A stretch of DNA of 64,000 nt from assembly GCF_026151205.1 (NCBI RefSeq), contig NC_087084.1:11311453-11375452 (forward strand). The letters run 5' to 3'. Shown here in pieces: positions 12,220 through 24,700 of the stretch. The DNA comes from Bolinopsis microptera. Taxonomy: Eukaryota > Ctenophora > Tentaculata > Lobata > Bolinopsidae. The translations under genes and the position numbers were made by a program. Each line of letters begins with the position of its first letter. The stretch's first letter is position 1. The notes under the pieces were generated by a model. It saw only the letters and a list, made by a program, of their open reading frames with translations. It was not told the origin of the DNA and searched no databases.

Positions 12220-13994
12220 GTCTAGATATGTGAACTGGTATTGCTAGTCGTATATTTAGTTTGATTTGACAGTAAAACAATGCGCAGAATTTTTGTAAAA
12301 TTAAAAACAATTTATATATAAATAACAACTAACTAATTCTCTTCTTTTGAAGATGTGGACCCGCAGACAATTGTTTAATTTACAAGACGTTATTGTTTTA
12401 TAATCATCTATACTATTGATTGCTTCTTTATTATGAAACACGGTATTTTTCTGATCTTGTTCAAAACCAATATAATTCATCTTTGAATAATAAAATTTAA
12501 CATGCAATATAATATTAATAATAAAATTTTACATGCAATATAATAATTTTACAACAATATAAATATTTAAAAAAATTCAGTTCAAAACACAGTCAGGCTC
12601 TTCAGCACCAGCCTCCGTAGCAACATGTTGTTGCTGTAAAACATTCTAAGCACGAGGTGCAGCTCTGCAACACCTTGCGGATGGTGCTTAGCTGTTGATG
12701 TTGGTACTGCACCAACTCTATAGAGATCAGGCGTCTCCTTACTATAAAGAATCCCCCTGTTGATATGTTGTTGTTGCATAACGTTAAAGTTGCCAGTTCG
12801 ACAACTGCTACTATCCAACCCTCTGACACAGAGCCAACACATCACAGATGTATCAGCGAGGAGGGTAGGTTTAGGAAACTGTTCACCATCTGTTCACTAT
12901 CTCCCCCAGTAAAAGTAATGTTCAAGGTCGTTAATTGGCTGCACTGGGCTGCACTGGGCTGCACTGGGCTGCACTGGACAGCCATCTGAAGTACCCTCAG
13001 CATGTTGCTGCTTGCGATATATATGTACATCACTGTAAGTCTTTCAAATGCCATATGCCTCCATTAACCGCTGACTCCTATAAGTGGCATTAGCTCCACA
13101 TCGGTGAACAAATTAGAAACGTGGTCAAGGCTATCATGGTTAATAGTTCTCTCGAGAGACAAGTTGATGCATGAATTTGAAGTCATTATAAAGTATAGTA
13201 AAGTAAAGTAGTAAAGTAAATAAACGGCCGGGATACCGGTAAATCTGGCGGACGGATTTTAGTGTAAAACCACTTTGTAATTTATACACCACTACTAGTA
13301 CTATTATACGTTACATCACTGCAATACGTCATTTTACAAGAACTTTCAAAATTATTATGTACGGTAACATCATCAATGTATCTAAATAATCGTGAATTGA
13401 CAGACGATTTTTACGTCATCATATTGACATACTAAGTTCTAACATAATATGTTGACTATTAAAATAAGATGTTTGGATCAAACCGCTCTTTGTCGGCACC
13501 TTTTTGCTGTTCATTCAAAGATTTATGTTTTTGTCTGTCAAAACTATGCAATTATAAGGTTTAAATATACATATTAGAAACGTATCATATACGATGTCAG
13601 CAAATCATGCAACAACATGGTGTTTTGTCCTCTACTTCATGCATTTATCAGCAGTTTTCATATGACTTTTGTAGTCCATCTTGTAGACGTTTATTACAAT
13701 TTCCTTGTAAAAGTGTGAAGACAGTGAATGTTAACATTTTACTATTCAATATTAGAAATTCCAATATCCAAATTCAAAGGCGAAATTTGATCCCAAAACG
13801 TAACCTTCCATTTCCCTTAATTTTGACTTCTGAAATGCCTCAAGTCTTTGAATACCCATATCCCTTAAGTTACCCCATCATGATCAACATTAGTAATACA
13901 ATATTTCCTTAGAGTTGCATGATTAACGATGGAGCGCGGGTAGTATTCATGTGTTTTCACTTATAATTGGACCTAAATACTTGTCTGTGGGGCT
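12220..13994. other. Intergenic; short 10-bp tandem repeat, no gene recognised
   Basis: AT-rich sequence. A small array of the 10-mer GCACTGGGCT, about four copies, lies at 12937-12978. Open stretches on both strands (for example 12582-12845 and 13607-13912) have no recognisable motif. GAGCAAT-type AT-rich DNA and scattered AATAAA/TTTATT around 12490-12540 could hold the 3' end of the preceding gene. Confidence 0.5.
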
Positions 13995-16779
13995 ATGGAT
14001 TTCGCCACAGAATTCGAAAATCAAACAGTCGCTAAATCTTACATTGAACAAGCAAACGAAAGGTTGCAACCAGTTCTCTCTGCCGGGCCTGCAAGTGGCA
14101 GCAAAATAATTCAGCAAACAGGGCATAATCCTTACCCTCAATGCTCTTGTGAAAAACCCGTATTACAAGCATCTCCAATAAACCACCAAGGAACACACCC
14201 TGTGCAGCAGTCTGCGTCATATCTGGCAGTCTGCCAGGCTGCCAGTCTGCAGTTTCACCTGGGTTGTGTTGTGCTTGTAGGATGATACAGAGGTTACCTG
14301 TTTGTGATTGTGACAAACCAGGGCTGAGAGATGGACCACTGTCTGGATCTGCTGGTCAGGAGGAAAATAATATATCTGACATTAGACCAGCTGTTGAAAT
14401 ACGAGGAGGGACGGATAATGGACATGATGTGGTGAAGAAGAAACGGGATGATGCTAGAAGGAAAAGGAATGAAGCACGGTACAGGTTGTTAGAACCGACC
14501 CAGCACAAATTCAATATCAAGCCTTTACAAAGAGAAAAGGAACATGCTAGTTTCCTACCTTGGTACTCTAAAACCTGGGTTACTCCAATGCGTACCTTCC
14601 CAAGACGCCACATCAGCAGGGTAACAAGAAGGTAAAATTGTTATTTTGATATTTTTCACACGTTTAAAAGTTTTAAGCCTCCTTTACAAATGATAGCTTG
14701 ATTAGCCTAGAAAACCTGTTCGCCACTGGTTCAAAGCAATATTATTGTTATGAAAAAAATGCATCGTATTTTTAGGTTATACAGAATCCACTTTATAATT
14801 TTTTATATTTCGTAAACTTATGATCAATCTCTCAGGTCACTGTTTCGAGCTCGAGAAGATCAGGACTCAACCTATAACGACCCACCTCTACCTACCCTGG
14901 ATACTAGACCTCTTCTCAGGGCCCTTATGGAGATCAACGCTAGTGTAACGACTGTGTCGACTAGTACGGGTTGTTGTTGTGCAGGAAATCATTGTAACAC
15001 AGGTATACCTACACTCACTGTTAACAATACCACGTGATGACGTGCACTCAAACTCGCGCGAGAAAATGTGCTTGACCAGAAGTGACAAATGTGTAATGTG
15101 TATGCCCCCTCACTCCATAATCCATATGAGCAAATGAAATCTGAATGATGAACTGATGGAGAAGGAATGATTTGTAGTGAAACTTCTCAATCTGAGAGAT
15201 AAATTATAACTGAAATCAATATTTTGTAGTTAATTCCAATATCAATGCAATTAACCAAAGTTGCGCCATATCAGCACACAGCATAAAATACAATGCTACA
15301 ATGTCACGATTCTGATTTTCAATGTTCCGATGTATTTTCCAGGTTATTCACAGCAAAGTCCCCAAATGATGCCTCAAATGATGCCTCCAATGATGTCTCC
15401 CATGATACCTCCGATGGTGCCTCCAATGATGTCCCCCATGATGCAAAGTGCTATGATGGATCCCACAGCTATGATGAGGAGTTGGAACACTGCCAATTCA
15501 CCCCGATACAGTGTCTCTGAACCTAGTGGGGAGGAGCAAGGTAACTAGCATTTATTTCTTCTTTATATCATTTAGTTTTTCAAAAGTTCTAGGAGCTTGT
15601 ATTCATCTTTTGAAGTTTTGGTTTACAAAAACTACAGATTAAAGAAACTTGTAACTGATTTTCAATAAATTTTATTGATGAGATGAGATTTTTGGCGGAG
15701 TACATATAAAAAAATAAAATAATATGTTGTGTGCTTTGAACGGCAATCTTAGTTATGTGGAAAAGGCCCCAAAATTTCGGATTTGCTCTAATGTAACAAA
15801 ATATGGCCTGTCTTTCGAATGTCGAACTATTCGACATTTCTAATTCGTTGATTTTCTTCGATTATCATTTCTTGACTTTGTTGTAAGTAAAGCAGAATGC
15901 CAGTAGAATTAATTTTGATATTTTGGGGCTTATTTTCTTACAAGAAAAGTAGTTAGTAGTTAATAGTAATACAGTCGAACTTTTCGATCAGTTTCAATAT
16001 AATATCATAATTAGATATGAACAGATTTTCATATAAAATAAAAATTTCAAAAATGAAAATAAGCCCCAAAATTCTCTGCAGAGAAGTTAAGCAGGGATCA
16101 AATGCAATCAACCAGCCCTAACGTCCCTCGTATAATCGAAGAAAAAACAGCCGGCTCCCTCCGCAACACTCCTCCTCCGGCAATCTCACTTCCTGTTGAA
16201 AACGTACCAAAGCTGAAGACTGCACCTCACATAGTGGTACCTAACATGATGGTACCTAATATAGTGGTACTTGAGCCTACTTCTGTACCGGACTCCTCCC
16301 AGAGGATCAGGGATGATAACTCGTCCCAGAGGAAGGACGATAACTCGTCCACTTTGGGGCAGATTACTGAGTTAGATCACGATCATGCTCTATTATCTAG
16401 GGATGATCTATCTGAAATGGTTACTAAACGAGACTCTGATCCAACCAACCCCATCACCAATCCAATCAGTACATTCCAAGTTGATCTAACAATCAAACAA
16501 ACAACTAAGATCAGCTATCACGATTCAGTCCTTCTCAAAGAACCGAAGAATCACCCCAGTAAAATCATACACATCCCAAGCTCAAGAGATCCTAAGAAAA
16601 TACGAGGCTTCCTCGTTCCTAAGGACTTTGAGCCGGTTAAGACCTGCAAACGCAGAGAGTTGCCCCCTGAAAGTGTGCCGCTAAAATGCCAACATGACCT
16701 GCCTGTTGATAATAGAAAAGGGAGTTGCTCTCTGCACGGTGCCAACATTGGATTTGTGTGTACGTGTGTAGATGACTAG
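13995..16779 (+). CDS. Unrecognised protein, ~545 aa, Cys clusters plus a Met/Pro-rich repeat
   Basis: Proposed exons: 13995-14148 or -14209, 14208 or 14281-14631, 14836-15002, 15343-15540, 16082-16779. The last four joins are phase-consistent, with normal GT-AG ends and good acceptor tracts. The first join needs a short intron, 14149-14207 or 14210-14280; both restore frame, and the second keeps two similar motifs, CSCEKPVLQ and CDCDKPGLR. Start MDFATEFENQTVAKSYIEQA. Exon 2 is basic (KKKRDDARRKRNEARYR). Exon 3 ends GCCCAGNHCNT. Exon 4 is a low-complexity run of MMPQ/MMPP/MMSP units. Exon 5 is polar and probably disordered, with VVPNMMVPNIVV and DDNSSQRKDDNSS repeats, ending in a Cys-rich tail (KCQHD...GSCSLHG...FVCTCVDD). 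No signal peptide or membrane span is seen. Neither family nor function is recognised. Confidence 0.6.
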
Positions 16780-18617
16780 GGGGTTTGTGGGTGTTTTAGG
16801 ATTTTGTTTTAACATTAGTGTACATTTTCACTTTTCAGACATCGACTAATTTCAGGATTTAATTTAATGGTATCATGAATATATTAAATGTTAATTGCTG
16901 CACAGCTACAGTTTACTTGTCTCAGATTGAATTTTCGGTCAAAATTACCATTGCATTTGTTAATGACGATTGATTTAATATTTTTAGGTTTGATTTTTAT
17001 AATTATATGAGACATTAATATGACTGTTATTAATTATAATTAACATAGGAATATGAGTATTGAGTATGAGGATCCCCAACCAAATGTGCATTTTAAGGTA
17101 GAGAAGGTTACCCTATAATTATAATATGATTCGGTTTTTGTTTGTTTTATTTCTGGCCTGTGCAAGTGCAAAGTGTACGACATAGTTCCATTTTAGTTAA
17201 TCGAGCATTCTAAATCTAAACACTAAATAACTCATGTTAATTGTTAAACCTACAGCTGATTTAACAGGACTAACGATTCAACATTCCCCAGAAAATCCCG
17301 GTAAATTGTGGTTTCAGTAAACTCTCAGCTGGAGCATGGACAATGGAGGGTATAATTGATAATTATATACGTCAATTCTAGGGAAAATATTTTAGGGAAT
17401 ATTCTAGGGAAAATCCTAGGGAAAATATTCACTATCTCATAATTTCATAAAATGTTATCGTCGCGTCGCTGGTCGCAATGGCATTGTGTAATTGTAACAC
17501 AATGCATTACTGCATTACTTCATTATGATTATAATGATATGTTGGGGTCATTAGCTATTTTATGCACAAGTTTTAATATTCAAGTTGACAATGGTCACCG
17601 CCATTTTGGCTAGAGATTATTAGTAAAAAGATGCTTTCTCATTTCTTAAAACTACTTTTCATTGACTAAAGAGTGAACACGTCTTTTTACACAATAACAA
17701 GTTTTGGGAATCTCTTTTCATCAATCAATAATAATGGCCATGACTATTGTCAACCTGAAGATTCGATTGTATTTGCAATTAGTAAAGCAAATATGCATCC
17801 TGAGAAATTTATTGCCCGACCAGAGACCTTGTCTCAGTCACATACATTTGTTAAATATTGGACAATGAGTGACGTGAGATAAATAGTTTATTTGCGGCTC
17901 TTCTGATCGTTCACAGTTCACACTTGCGTTTCAATAAAAGTATCTGGGATAGTAAGTAAAAATACCAGGGAAGAACCGAGATTTACCTGTGCGCGGCGCT
18001 CTTTTCAAGCTTCCTGATACGTGAGAGAAGCGAGCAATAGACTAGCAAGAATCTAGATAAAACCAAGATATAACTTAAAGTGAAAGACCCGATCTGCGGT
18101 CACAATAGGATAAATACTCATAGTAATACATCTGTTACGAAGAATTCGCAAAAATTTAAACTATGTTGAAGCAAATTTTATTTCAGAATGACAATATTTA
18201 AAAGTGCCCCCTTTTCATTTAAGAAGTATCTATATAAATTTTCCAAAAATGCCTCTTCCTATTCCGACGATTTTTCATTCCAAACAAAACGCAAAAATGT
18301 AACACACAATCAAAATCCCAGTAAACTGATTTGTGAGATACTGGGTTCAAGAAATATTATTTCCGAAAATGGGAAAATATGATTTTCCATTTTGTATTGC
18401 TTACCACTTCTTTGGTGATCTAAGCTCAGTTTTTAAAATACTGCTGACCCATGCTCTGGATGTTTACCAATATTGTTGCTGCAAATAAAGTTAACTATTT
18501 GTATTATACTTAACTCTACTGAAGATGCAAAAGTGAAAAAATGTTGTCAAATGTCATATCAAGTCAATGCGTCAAAATGTTCAGTAAAACATATAGCCAT
18601 TAATTAATTAGTGCCTA
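16780..18617. other. Intergenic, no gene recognised
   Basis: AT-rich sequence with short direct repeats such as TTCTAGGGAAAATATT near 17377-17430. The open stretches at 17673-17882 and 18188-18382 are short, AT-driven and without motifs. The 3' end of the preceding gene presumably lies here, but I found no convincing polyadenylation signal close to its stop. Confidence 0.5.
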
Positions 18618-19433
18618 CCTTATCGGACCTTATTTGGACGGATATTACTTGAACGGACATAATTATGGACGGACATTTATATGAACGCTAGAAGGCAATC
18701 AAAACCATAAAAAAATCCGAATTTTGTTGAACTTTTTTTTAAACGTTTTTTTTTTGATTTTAGCAAATGATTTTTAAATCCATTTTTATACACTAAGCAA
18801 GAAAAGCAGTCTATAATAAGTAAAAATGTTAAAATATGTGTACATGATCATTATCTAATATCACATATAATCTTCATCAAATGGGTTTTCGTGCAGGGAG
18901 ATATCCCGGTTTGTCTTCTACTTTATCGAGATGGGTGGTATGGTAGAAGGTATCGTAGCTGACATAAGCCACCGAAGGTCGCCTATACCAAGTGGGGAGC
19001 TAGAGATAAAGCTTAAGCTGCAGTACTTTAGGCATTCAAGTATTTCTCTAGTAGATCAGTTGGGATCGTTCATTGCCCGGTACGACTACGAGTTGGACAG
19101 ACAACCAGTTGTAAGACAAAATGAGGTAGAAGAAGCCGAAGATCAACTTCAAGATAGTGAATATCATGCAATAATGTGATATTTAAAATTCAGATTGTTA
19201 AAATTTTATGATACCTTGTTTTTATTGATTCAACGATATTGTTTATTTTAATGATAGCAATTGAAATTTACTGAAATTAAAAAGTTGTCATATTCTGGAC
19301 AAAAAGTTCTAAATGGAAAAATTTTGACGGACTTTAACTTGGAGTTGGACGGACATTAATTGAACGGACTTTACTTGAACGGACATTAACCTGAACGCTA
19401 GGGCCTCCAGCGTTCAAGTAATTTCCGTCAAGG
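18618..19433 (-). mobile_element. TIR DNA transposon (CCTTATCGG family) carrying unrelated coding sequence
   Basis: The left end reads CCTTATCGGACCTTATTTGG and is flanked by TA (18616-18617). The right end retains the inverted version with a short internal deletion, ending CCGTCAAGG next to TA (19434-19435). Segment 18690-18896 is the reverse complement, with divergence, of the transposase 3' end and right subterminal region of the element at 46032-46929; both share the codons for HENPFDE. The segment at about 19260-19330 matches that element's other end (GACAAAAAGTTC). The interior, 18897-19190, matches nothing in that relative. So this is a non-autonomous copy whose transposase body has been replaced. 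Confidence 0.7.
18931..19179 (+). CDS. Unrecognised 82-codon ORF inside the transposon
   Basis: An open frame beginning MGGMVEGIVADISHRRSP and continuing GELEIKLKLQYFRHSS, then FIARYDYELDRQPVVRQ, with an acidic tail (EVEEAEDQLQDSE). It stays open upstream through SRFVFYFIE, back to a possible acceptor at TTTCGTGCAG. Composition looks protein-like: charged heptads, no low complexity. It lies antisense to the transposase remnant and between the two TIRs. A host exon captured by the transposon or a degenerate transposon protein are both possible; I do not recognise the family. Confidence 0.4.
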   Translation: MGGMVEGIVADISHRRSPIPSGELEIKLKLQYFRHSSISLVDQLGSFIARYDYELDRQPVVRQNEVEEAEDQLQDSEYHAIM

Positions 19434-19471
19434 TATATTTATAATCACGTCAATTAAGGATATTTATTCAG

Positions 19472-19842
19472 GAAGCAGACACTCCAATCAAAACTTCAAG
19501 TTTCATTTTGAACCGAAACAACACATTGTGGGAAACGAATGTGACATAAAGTTCAATAAACATACTTTCCCAGCTCAAACAGAAGGTTTGCAGAACAAAA
19601 TGAGCAATGTGTGTTCAGTGATGAGCCTGCGGATGTCTACGAGTACCGCGAACACGGCACTGGACTACAATTAGGGGAGCAAAATAACAATTTTCTGCTC
19701 CAGGAAGACCCTGCTAGAAATACAACCAGCAGTCCCGCCAAGACTGCAGGTGGTTCCTGTGTATATGTTGGCTCTCTGACCACTCCACTTGACTATGAGG
19801 ACTCGGACGGACTATGAGGACTCGGACGGGCTTGACGATTAA
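19472..19842 (+). pseudogene. C-terminal exon of an unrecognised protein, frame-disrupted
   Basis: After a plausible acceptor (TTTATTCAG), one frame reads RHSNQNFKFHFEPKQHIVG to about 19600. A second frame then takes over with QNEQCVFSDEPADVYEYREH and NNNFLLQEDPARNTTSSP. It ends LDYEDSDGL and a stop at 19815-19817. The 19-bp sequence GACTATGAGGACTCGGACG is present twice in tandem here. Read with only one copy, the frame would end ...SDGLDD and TAA at 19840-19842. So two disruptions are visible: a frame change near 19590-19600 and the 19-bp duplication. No upstream exons were identified, and the protein family is unknown. Confidence 0.45.
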
Positions 19843-20335
19843 GGAGCAGCCAGAACTTTATTACTTTAATACAACGCAACTTTCATTATTTGCGGTTTAT
19901 TTGTTATTTAGTTTTGCAACCTCAATTTCTCGTTTTACGCTACCGAACAAAACCATGCTATAAAAATAGTTTAGTGTTTATTATTTTGTTTAAAAGTTAT
20001 TGTTTTTTAGATTTGAATAGAAATATTTCTTGACAGTGTTTATTTTGGGAAGCTTTACTATTTTTGAAATGAATTTTATAATTATACTGTTTCACTTTCA
20101 TTGGGAAGGGTAAGCAGATAAAGTCACATGTTACTCATTGAGTTATATGAAATGCGCGTAGAGTATGAAGAATATATTATTATAAACATCTCTCAAATCG
20201 AGCATATAAATATAACTATATCATAATTAATCACAGGATCTTATAATTAATTATGATATAACCATACAAAATAGTTTGCAACCAGTAAAAAATGGGATTT
20301 CTGAAAAGTGCAGGCAAATCCCGAATGCAAGCAAT

Positions 20336-20824
20336 TACTACCGTAGTCAAGATAACAATATTTTACAGGAAAGCTAAAAGAAAAATAATAATTGTAGAAA
20401 ATAATTTAGCGATAAAATCATAAAAAGAAATTTAATCATCAACTGTAAACTAGCGTATAAATTTACTTTAAACACCTCTTCTCTACTGTACAAAAGCAGC
20501 TATCAAAGCGATCATCTTAATTAAAAAACCCTGCGGTATAAACCCTCTTTCACTAGTTACTCGTGGTCATTGTCAATAAATAAAGCAATTTTGAACAACA
20601 ATAAAATATCAAAGAAGAATTTTACTTGTCTCAGATTTGGTTCCTAAAGTCTGTTTAGATTTACTCAGGTGCAGCGTTCATGTAATACCTTCCGCCACCA
20701 AGTTGGAAGACTTGGCCTTCAGCGTAGGGGGTCTTGAGGCATACCACACAACGTGCAACTCCTGGTAGTTTTGTAAGGTTAGTTTAATTATCTTAATAAT
20801 ATTGTTATCTTGACTACGGTAGTA
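20336..20824. repeat. 27-bp perfect inverted repeat around the last collagen exon
   Basis: TACTACCGTAGTCAAGATAA and the following seven bases at 20336-20362 are exactly inverted at 20798-20824. The 435-bp spacer contains the collagen stop exon (20661-20761) and its immediate 3' flank. AAGAAATTTAAT also occurs just outside each arm, but in direct orientation (about 20427 and 20873). Nothing else gene-like lies between 19850 and 20660; a smaller AT hairpin is at about 20215-20270. Confidence 0.8.
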
Positions 20825-21735
20825 TTAAACTTTTAATTATTTTATATTTATCATTCGGCATAGAAAGTGACAAGAAATTTAATAGTTAGGGTAAAATGGC
20901 TAACTTAATTAACAAAGATCAAATAAACAATGGATAATAAAAATGCAACAAACCTCTATCCTTAATGTCATCAACTCCGTTGTATACGCTTCCCATACCC
21001 CACATACCGGGTTGTAGGAGGTCCTGAATTATTGTTCGTCGATAAAAAAGATAATATTGAATAATGTGCCGTAATTATTGGTAATTTTGAGCAGCATAAA
21101 ATTCTATTGAAACATGATATGTGCGATATAAAATTATTTTATAAATTAACCAACAACTGCACCTAACGAATTCATTGCTAACAAACAAGCAATAATTTAA
21201 AAAGTATGTTGTTCATAAATGTTATCATACCGGATTTCTTGCGAGCCAGAAGTCGATATTATTAGTGAAGAAGGAGCAGGTTCCTCGTCCATTGCACTCA
21301 ATGAACATAGGGTTACTCATGGTCTCGTGGCAGGATCCTACAGACTTCAGTTGTTGTCCCATGCCCATTTTACCGGACTTGCCCTGTGTAATGGTGGTGT
21401 GAGGTTATCAACAATTAAACATTTTAGTAGAGTACGTGATTTTTACTTCGTGGAGATTATAATATCATTTATGATTATTTGTCCTTCGAAGCAATATCCC
21501 ATTGGGGCTCGCTATTATCAACCAGTTAGCCAAATTTGATTAACTGCGTGTCAACCGTGCTCTATGAGGCCAATAATTGTTTATCGACAGATAACAAAGT
21601 TGTCATATGTAAAATGTTATTAATTACCATGATGTAACTGAATCCAGTCCAGAGCTCGCTCCATCCTGGATCACAAACTGGTGCAGCAACATCTGTGGAG
21701 TGCTTCACGATAGGAGCTTGAGTTCCCATACAGGC
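20661..21735 (-). CDS. Collagen IV exons 38-41: second C4 repeat and stop
   Basis: Exons 21628-21735, 21231-21383, 20954-21023 and 20661-20761. Exon 38 reads [20 protein letters not shown], then [16 protein letters not shown]. Exon 39 reads [18 protein letters not shown], then [15 protein letters not shown] and IDFWLARNP. Exon 40 reads [17 protein letters not shown]. Exon 41 reads [16 protein letters not shown], ends YYMNAAPE, and has TAA at 20661-20663. The normal C4 site VHSQT is altered to VKHST in this half. The Met-rich KMGMGQQ segment lies where the family has a Met engaged in inter-trimer cross-links; that function is not inferred here. Confidence 0.92.
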
Positions 21736-24700
21736 CTGCAGGATGGTTGGAATTATTGAAGGGAAATTTTTTGATTTGTGAAATAAGTAGAGAGTCGATT
21801 GAATAAAATGGTGAGATTGATAACTGATCCTTGGTGATAATTAAAGGAAACAGTGCTTTTGTCTTTCTAGGCAATCCATATATTATATAAAAATATCATT
21901 TTCCCGTAAAAATCTCGAAGCCAGCCTTTGAAGTCTAATAAAGTAATAACACTAATGTGATTTAATGCAAACTTTTAGTCCGAACTATTAAAGATCAGCA
22001 GATTTTCGACTGATAGATTGGATAATCTCGATTGCTGTATAGATTCCTGCAGACTTGGTCTAATTGCATTCTTGGGACTCTATCATGACCCTGTCTCTGA
22101 TAGAGTACTATTCCGAATCTTCGATAGAATTCGTTATAAATGGAGATTATCATATTCTTGAATATACATCAATTGTTCTAAAAAGGCTCTTATGTACCAA
22201 ATAGGTTATATTATGCAATCTTATTAAAGTAAAACCCCGATTTACCGCGGAGTTTGGGGGAAAGGAAACTTTCGTGGTTAAATCGGGGTTCGCGGTAAAT
22301 TGGGGAGCGGTAATCAGGGTTTCACTGTAGTTTATGTTTCAGTCAAAAACCAGCGTTCACTACGTAGTTTTCACACAAAAGCTCCATCCATCTCAGTAGA
22401 CAAATTGAAAACTTCTGCGCCGCAGAAGTTTCACGGTAAATCAGTGAAACCCTGATTTACCGCGCCCCGATTTACCGCGAACCCCGATTTACCGCGAAAG
22501 TTTCCTTTCCCCCAAACTCCGCGGTAAATCGGGGTTTTACTTTAATAAGATTGCATAATATAACCTATTTGGTACATAAGAGCCTTTTTAGAACAATCGA
22601 TGTATAAATCAAGAATATGATAATCCCATTTATAACGAATTCTTTCGAAGATTCGGGAATAATACTCTATCAGAGACAGGGTCATGATAGACTCCCAAGA
22701 ATGCAATTAGACTAAGTCTGCAGGAATTTATACAGCAATCGAGATTATCCAATCTATCAGTCGAAAATCTGCTGATCTTTAAAAGTTCGGACGTGACCAA
22801 ACTTTGCACTAAATCACATTAATGTTATTACTTTATTAGACTACAAAGGCTAAGACACACTACTATCAATATAATCGCTATTATCCCTAAATCAATACTT
22901 CTAAGTCAAGGATGGCCAGCGCCGTGTTGCTAAAAATAACTTTAAAAACCATTTCTAACGACTAAACCGACTATTGGCCAATGACATGTTGATGTACATA
23001 AAATAATACATGTGATTAGTCCTAAACCCTGGCGAATAAACAATGATACTATTCAGTACTGTACTGAATAGTAGCAATGTTTATTCGCCAGGGTTTACGA
23101 TACGAGTTAATAAAACAAATATTTAATAAAACAAATATTTATTTTTAATATCAATAATTTATAAATCAGGGGAGGTTTGAAGAGGTTTCAAGTGCCGAAG
23201 GCCACTGCTTATCTTTAGGATTTGAGAGTGACCTGTGCTTGAAACCCCCTCAACCATCCACTTATACGTCAATATACTTATTATACAAATATAGAAAAAT
23301 ATAATAATCTAAAATTGCCTATTGGTCTAGTTTGGTGACACAGGAGAGCCCAGTTGAGTTTTAGTTTAGGTTTTGGTTTTAAATCATAGTTTAAAAGGTT
23401 AGCCATGTTTCATGGCAGAGATAGATATCATGTGTGCAGAGCCGTACCGGATGTAGAATTTGAGATATAATATAGATTAGTTACCATGTATTAGGGTCAT
23501 CTCGATTTTGGAAGGATAGCAAGTGCTTTTTAAGGTTAGATTTAATAATACCTGACGAGGCTGATAAGTCTGAATTTTTGGAAGAACCCGGGATTATTAT
23601 CCCATCTTCATTAGCATCACATATTTCGAATACATAGGGGATGAGATCATCCCACATTTTTATAGAGGTGTACAAAAAGTTCTGTTGGGAGATATCTAAC
23701 CTGATCAATAATGGGACAATCAGACGAAGTTTATCATTTCTAGGACAGAACAGTTTCTAGGACAGGACAGTTTACACTCGGTCACTTGTCAAGGCATGTA
23801 AGGTCATTCGGCGATATTTTCTTTGAAATAAAATGATGTATTTGTGTAACAATTTGAAAGTTTATTGATTTAAAAAAAAACTTGAAAAGATCTTTAATCG
23901 ACTGGGGGACATCAAATTTGAGAATTTTGAATAGTTCCATAAATGTATGGTACATGTGCAGATTCTTCAGGTTCATAATTTTACAATAGCTTAGATGTGA
24001 CATAAAAAGAGCATTGTATAGTTTCAAATATTCAGATCCGCAGAACTCAGTGCTGAGTTCTGCGGAGAATTCTGCGTAATACAAAACACTTGGTATATAT
24101 TTTGTAGGTATAACTATAATATATCCAATATTTCACATGGCACATGTTATAACACATCTTAATCATTTATCTTTAAAGCTGAACTCTAGTAGCATCGATT
24201 AAGAGAATTTGCAAATTCATTCCCAAATCTGAATATTTGAAACTATACAATGCTCTTTTTATGTCACATCTTAGCTATTGTATAAGTTGCTGGGGTGGGA
24301 TCCCTAAACATAAGCTGAATAACATATTTGCAATTGAAAAACGATGTATAAAACTGCTATTTGGTAACATTCCCAATTTTGATCATAAAGAATACTACTT
24401 AACCTGTGCACGTTCAAGAACTTATAACGAACATATAGCTAGCAAGAACTACTGTCTTGAACACACTAAACCGCTATTGATCACTGAGCAGAAAATTATG
24501 AACCTAGAGAATCTGCACATGTACCATACATTTATGGAACTATTCAAAATTCTTAAATTTGATGTCCCCCAGTCGATTAAAGATCTTTTCAAGTTCTGTC
24601 CTAGAAATGATAAACTTCGTCTGATTGTCCCATTACTGATCAGGTTAGATATCTCCCAACAGAACTTTTTGTACACCTCTACAAAAATGTGGGATGATCT

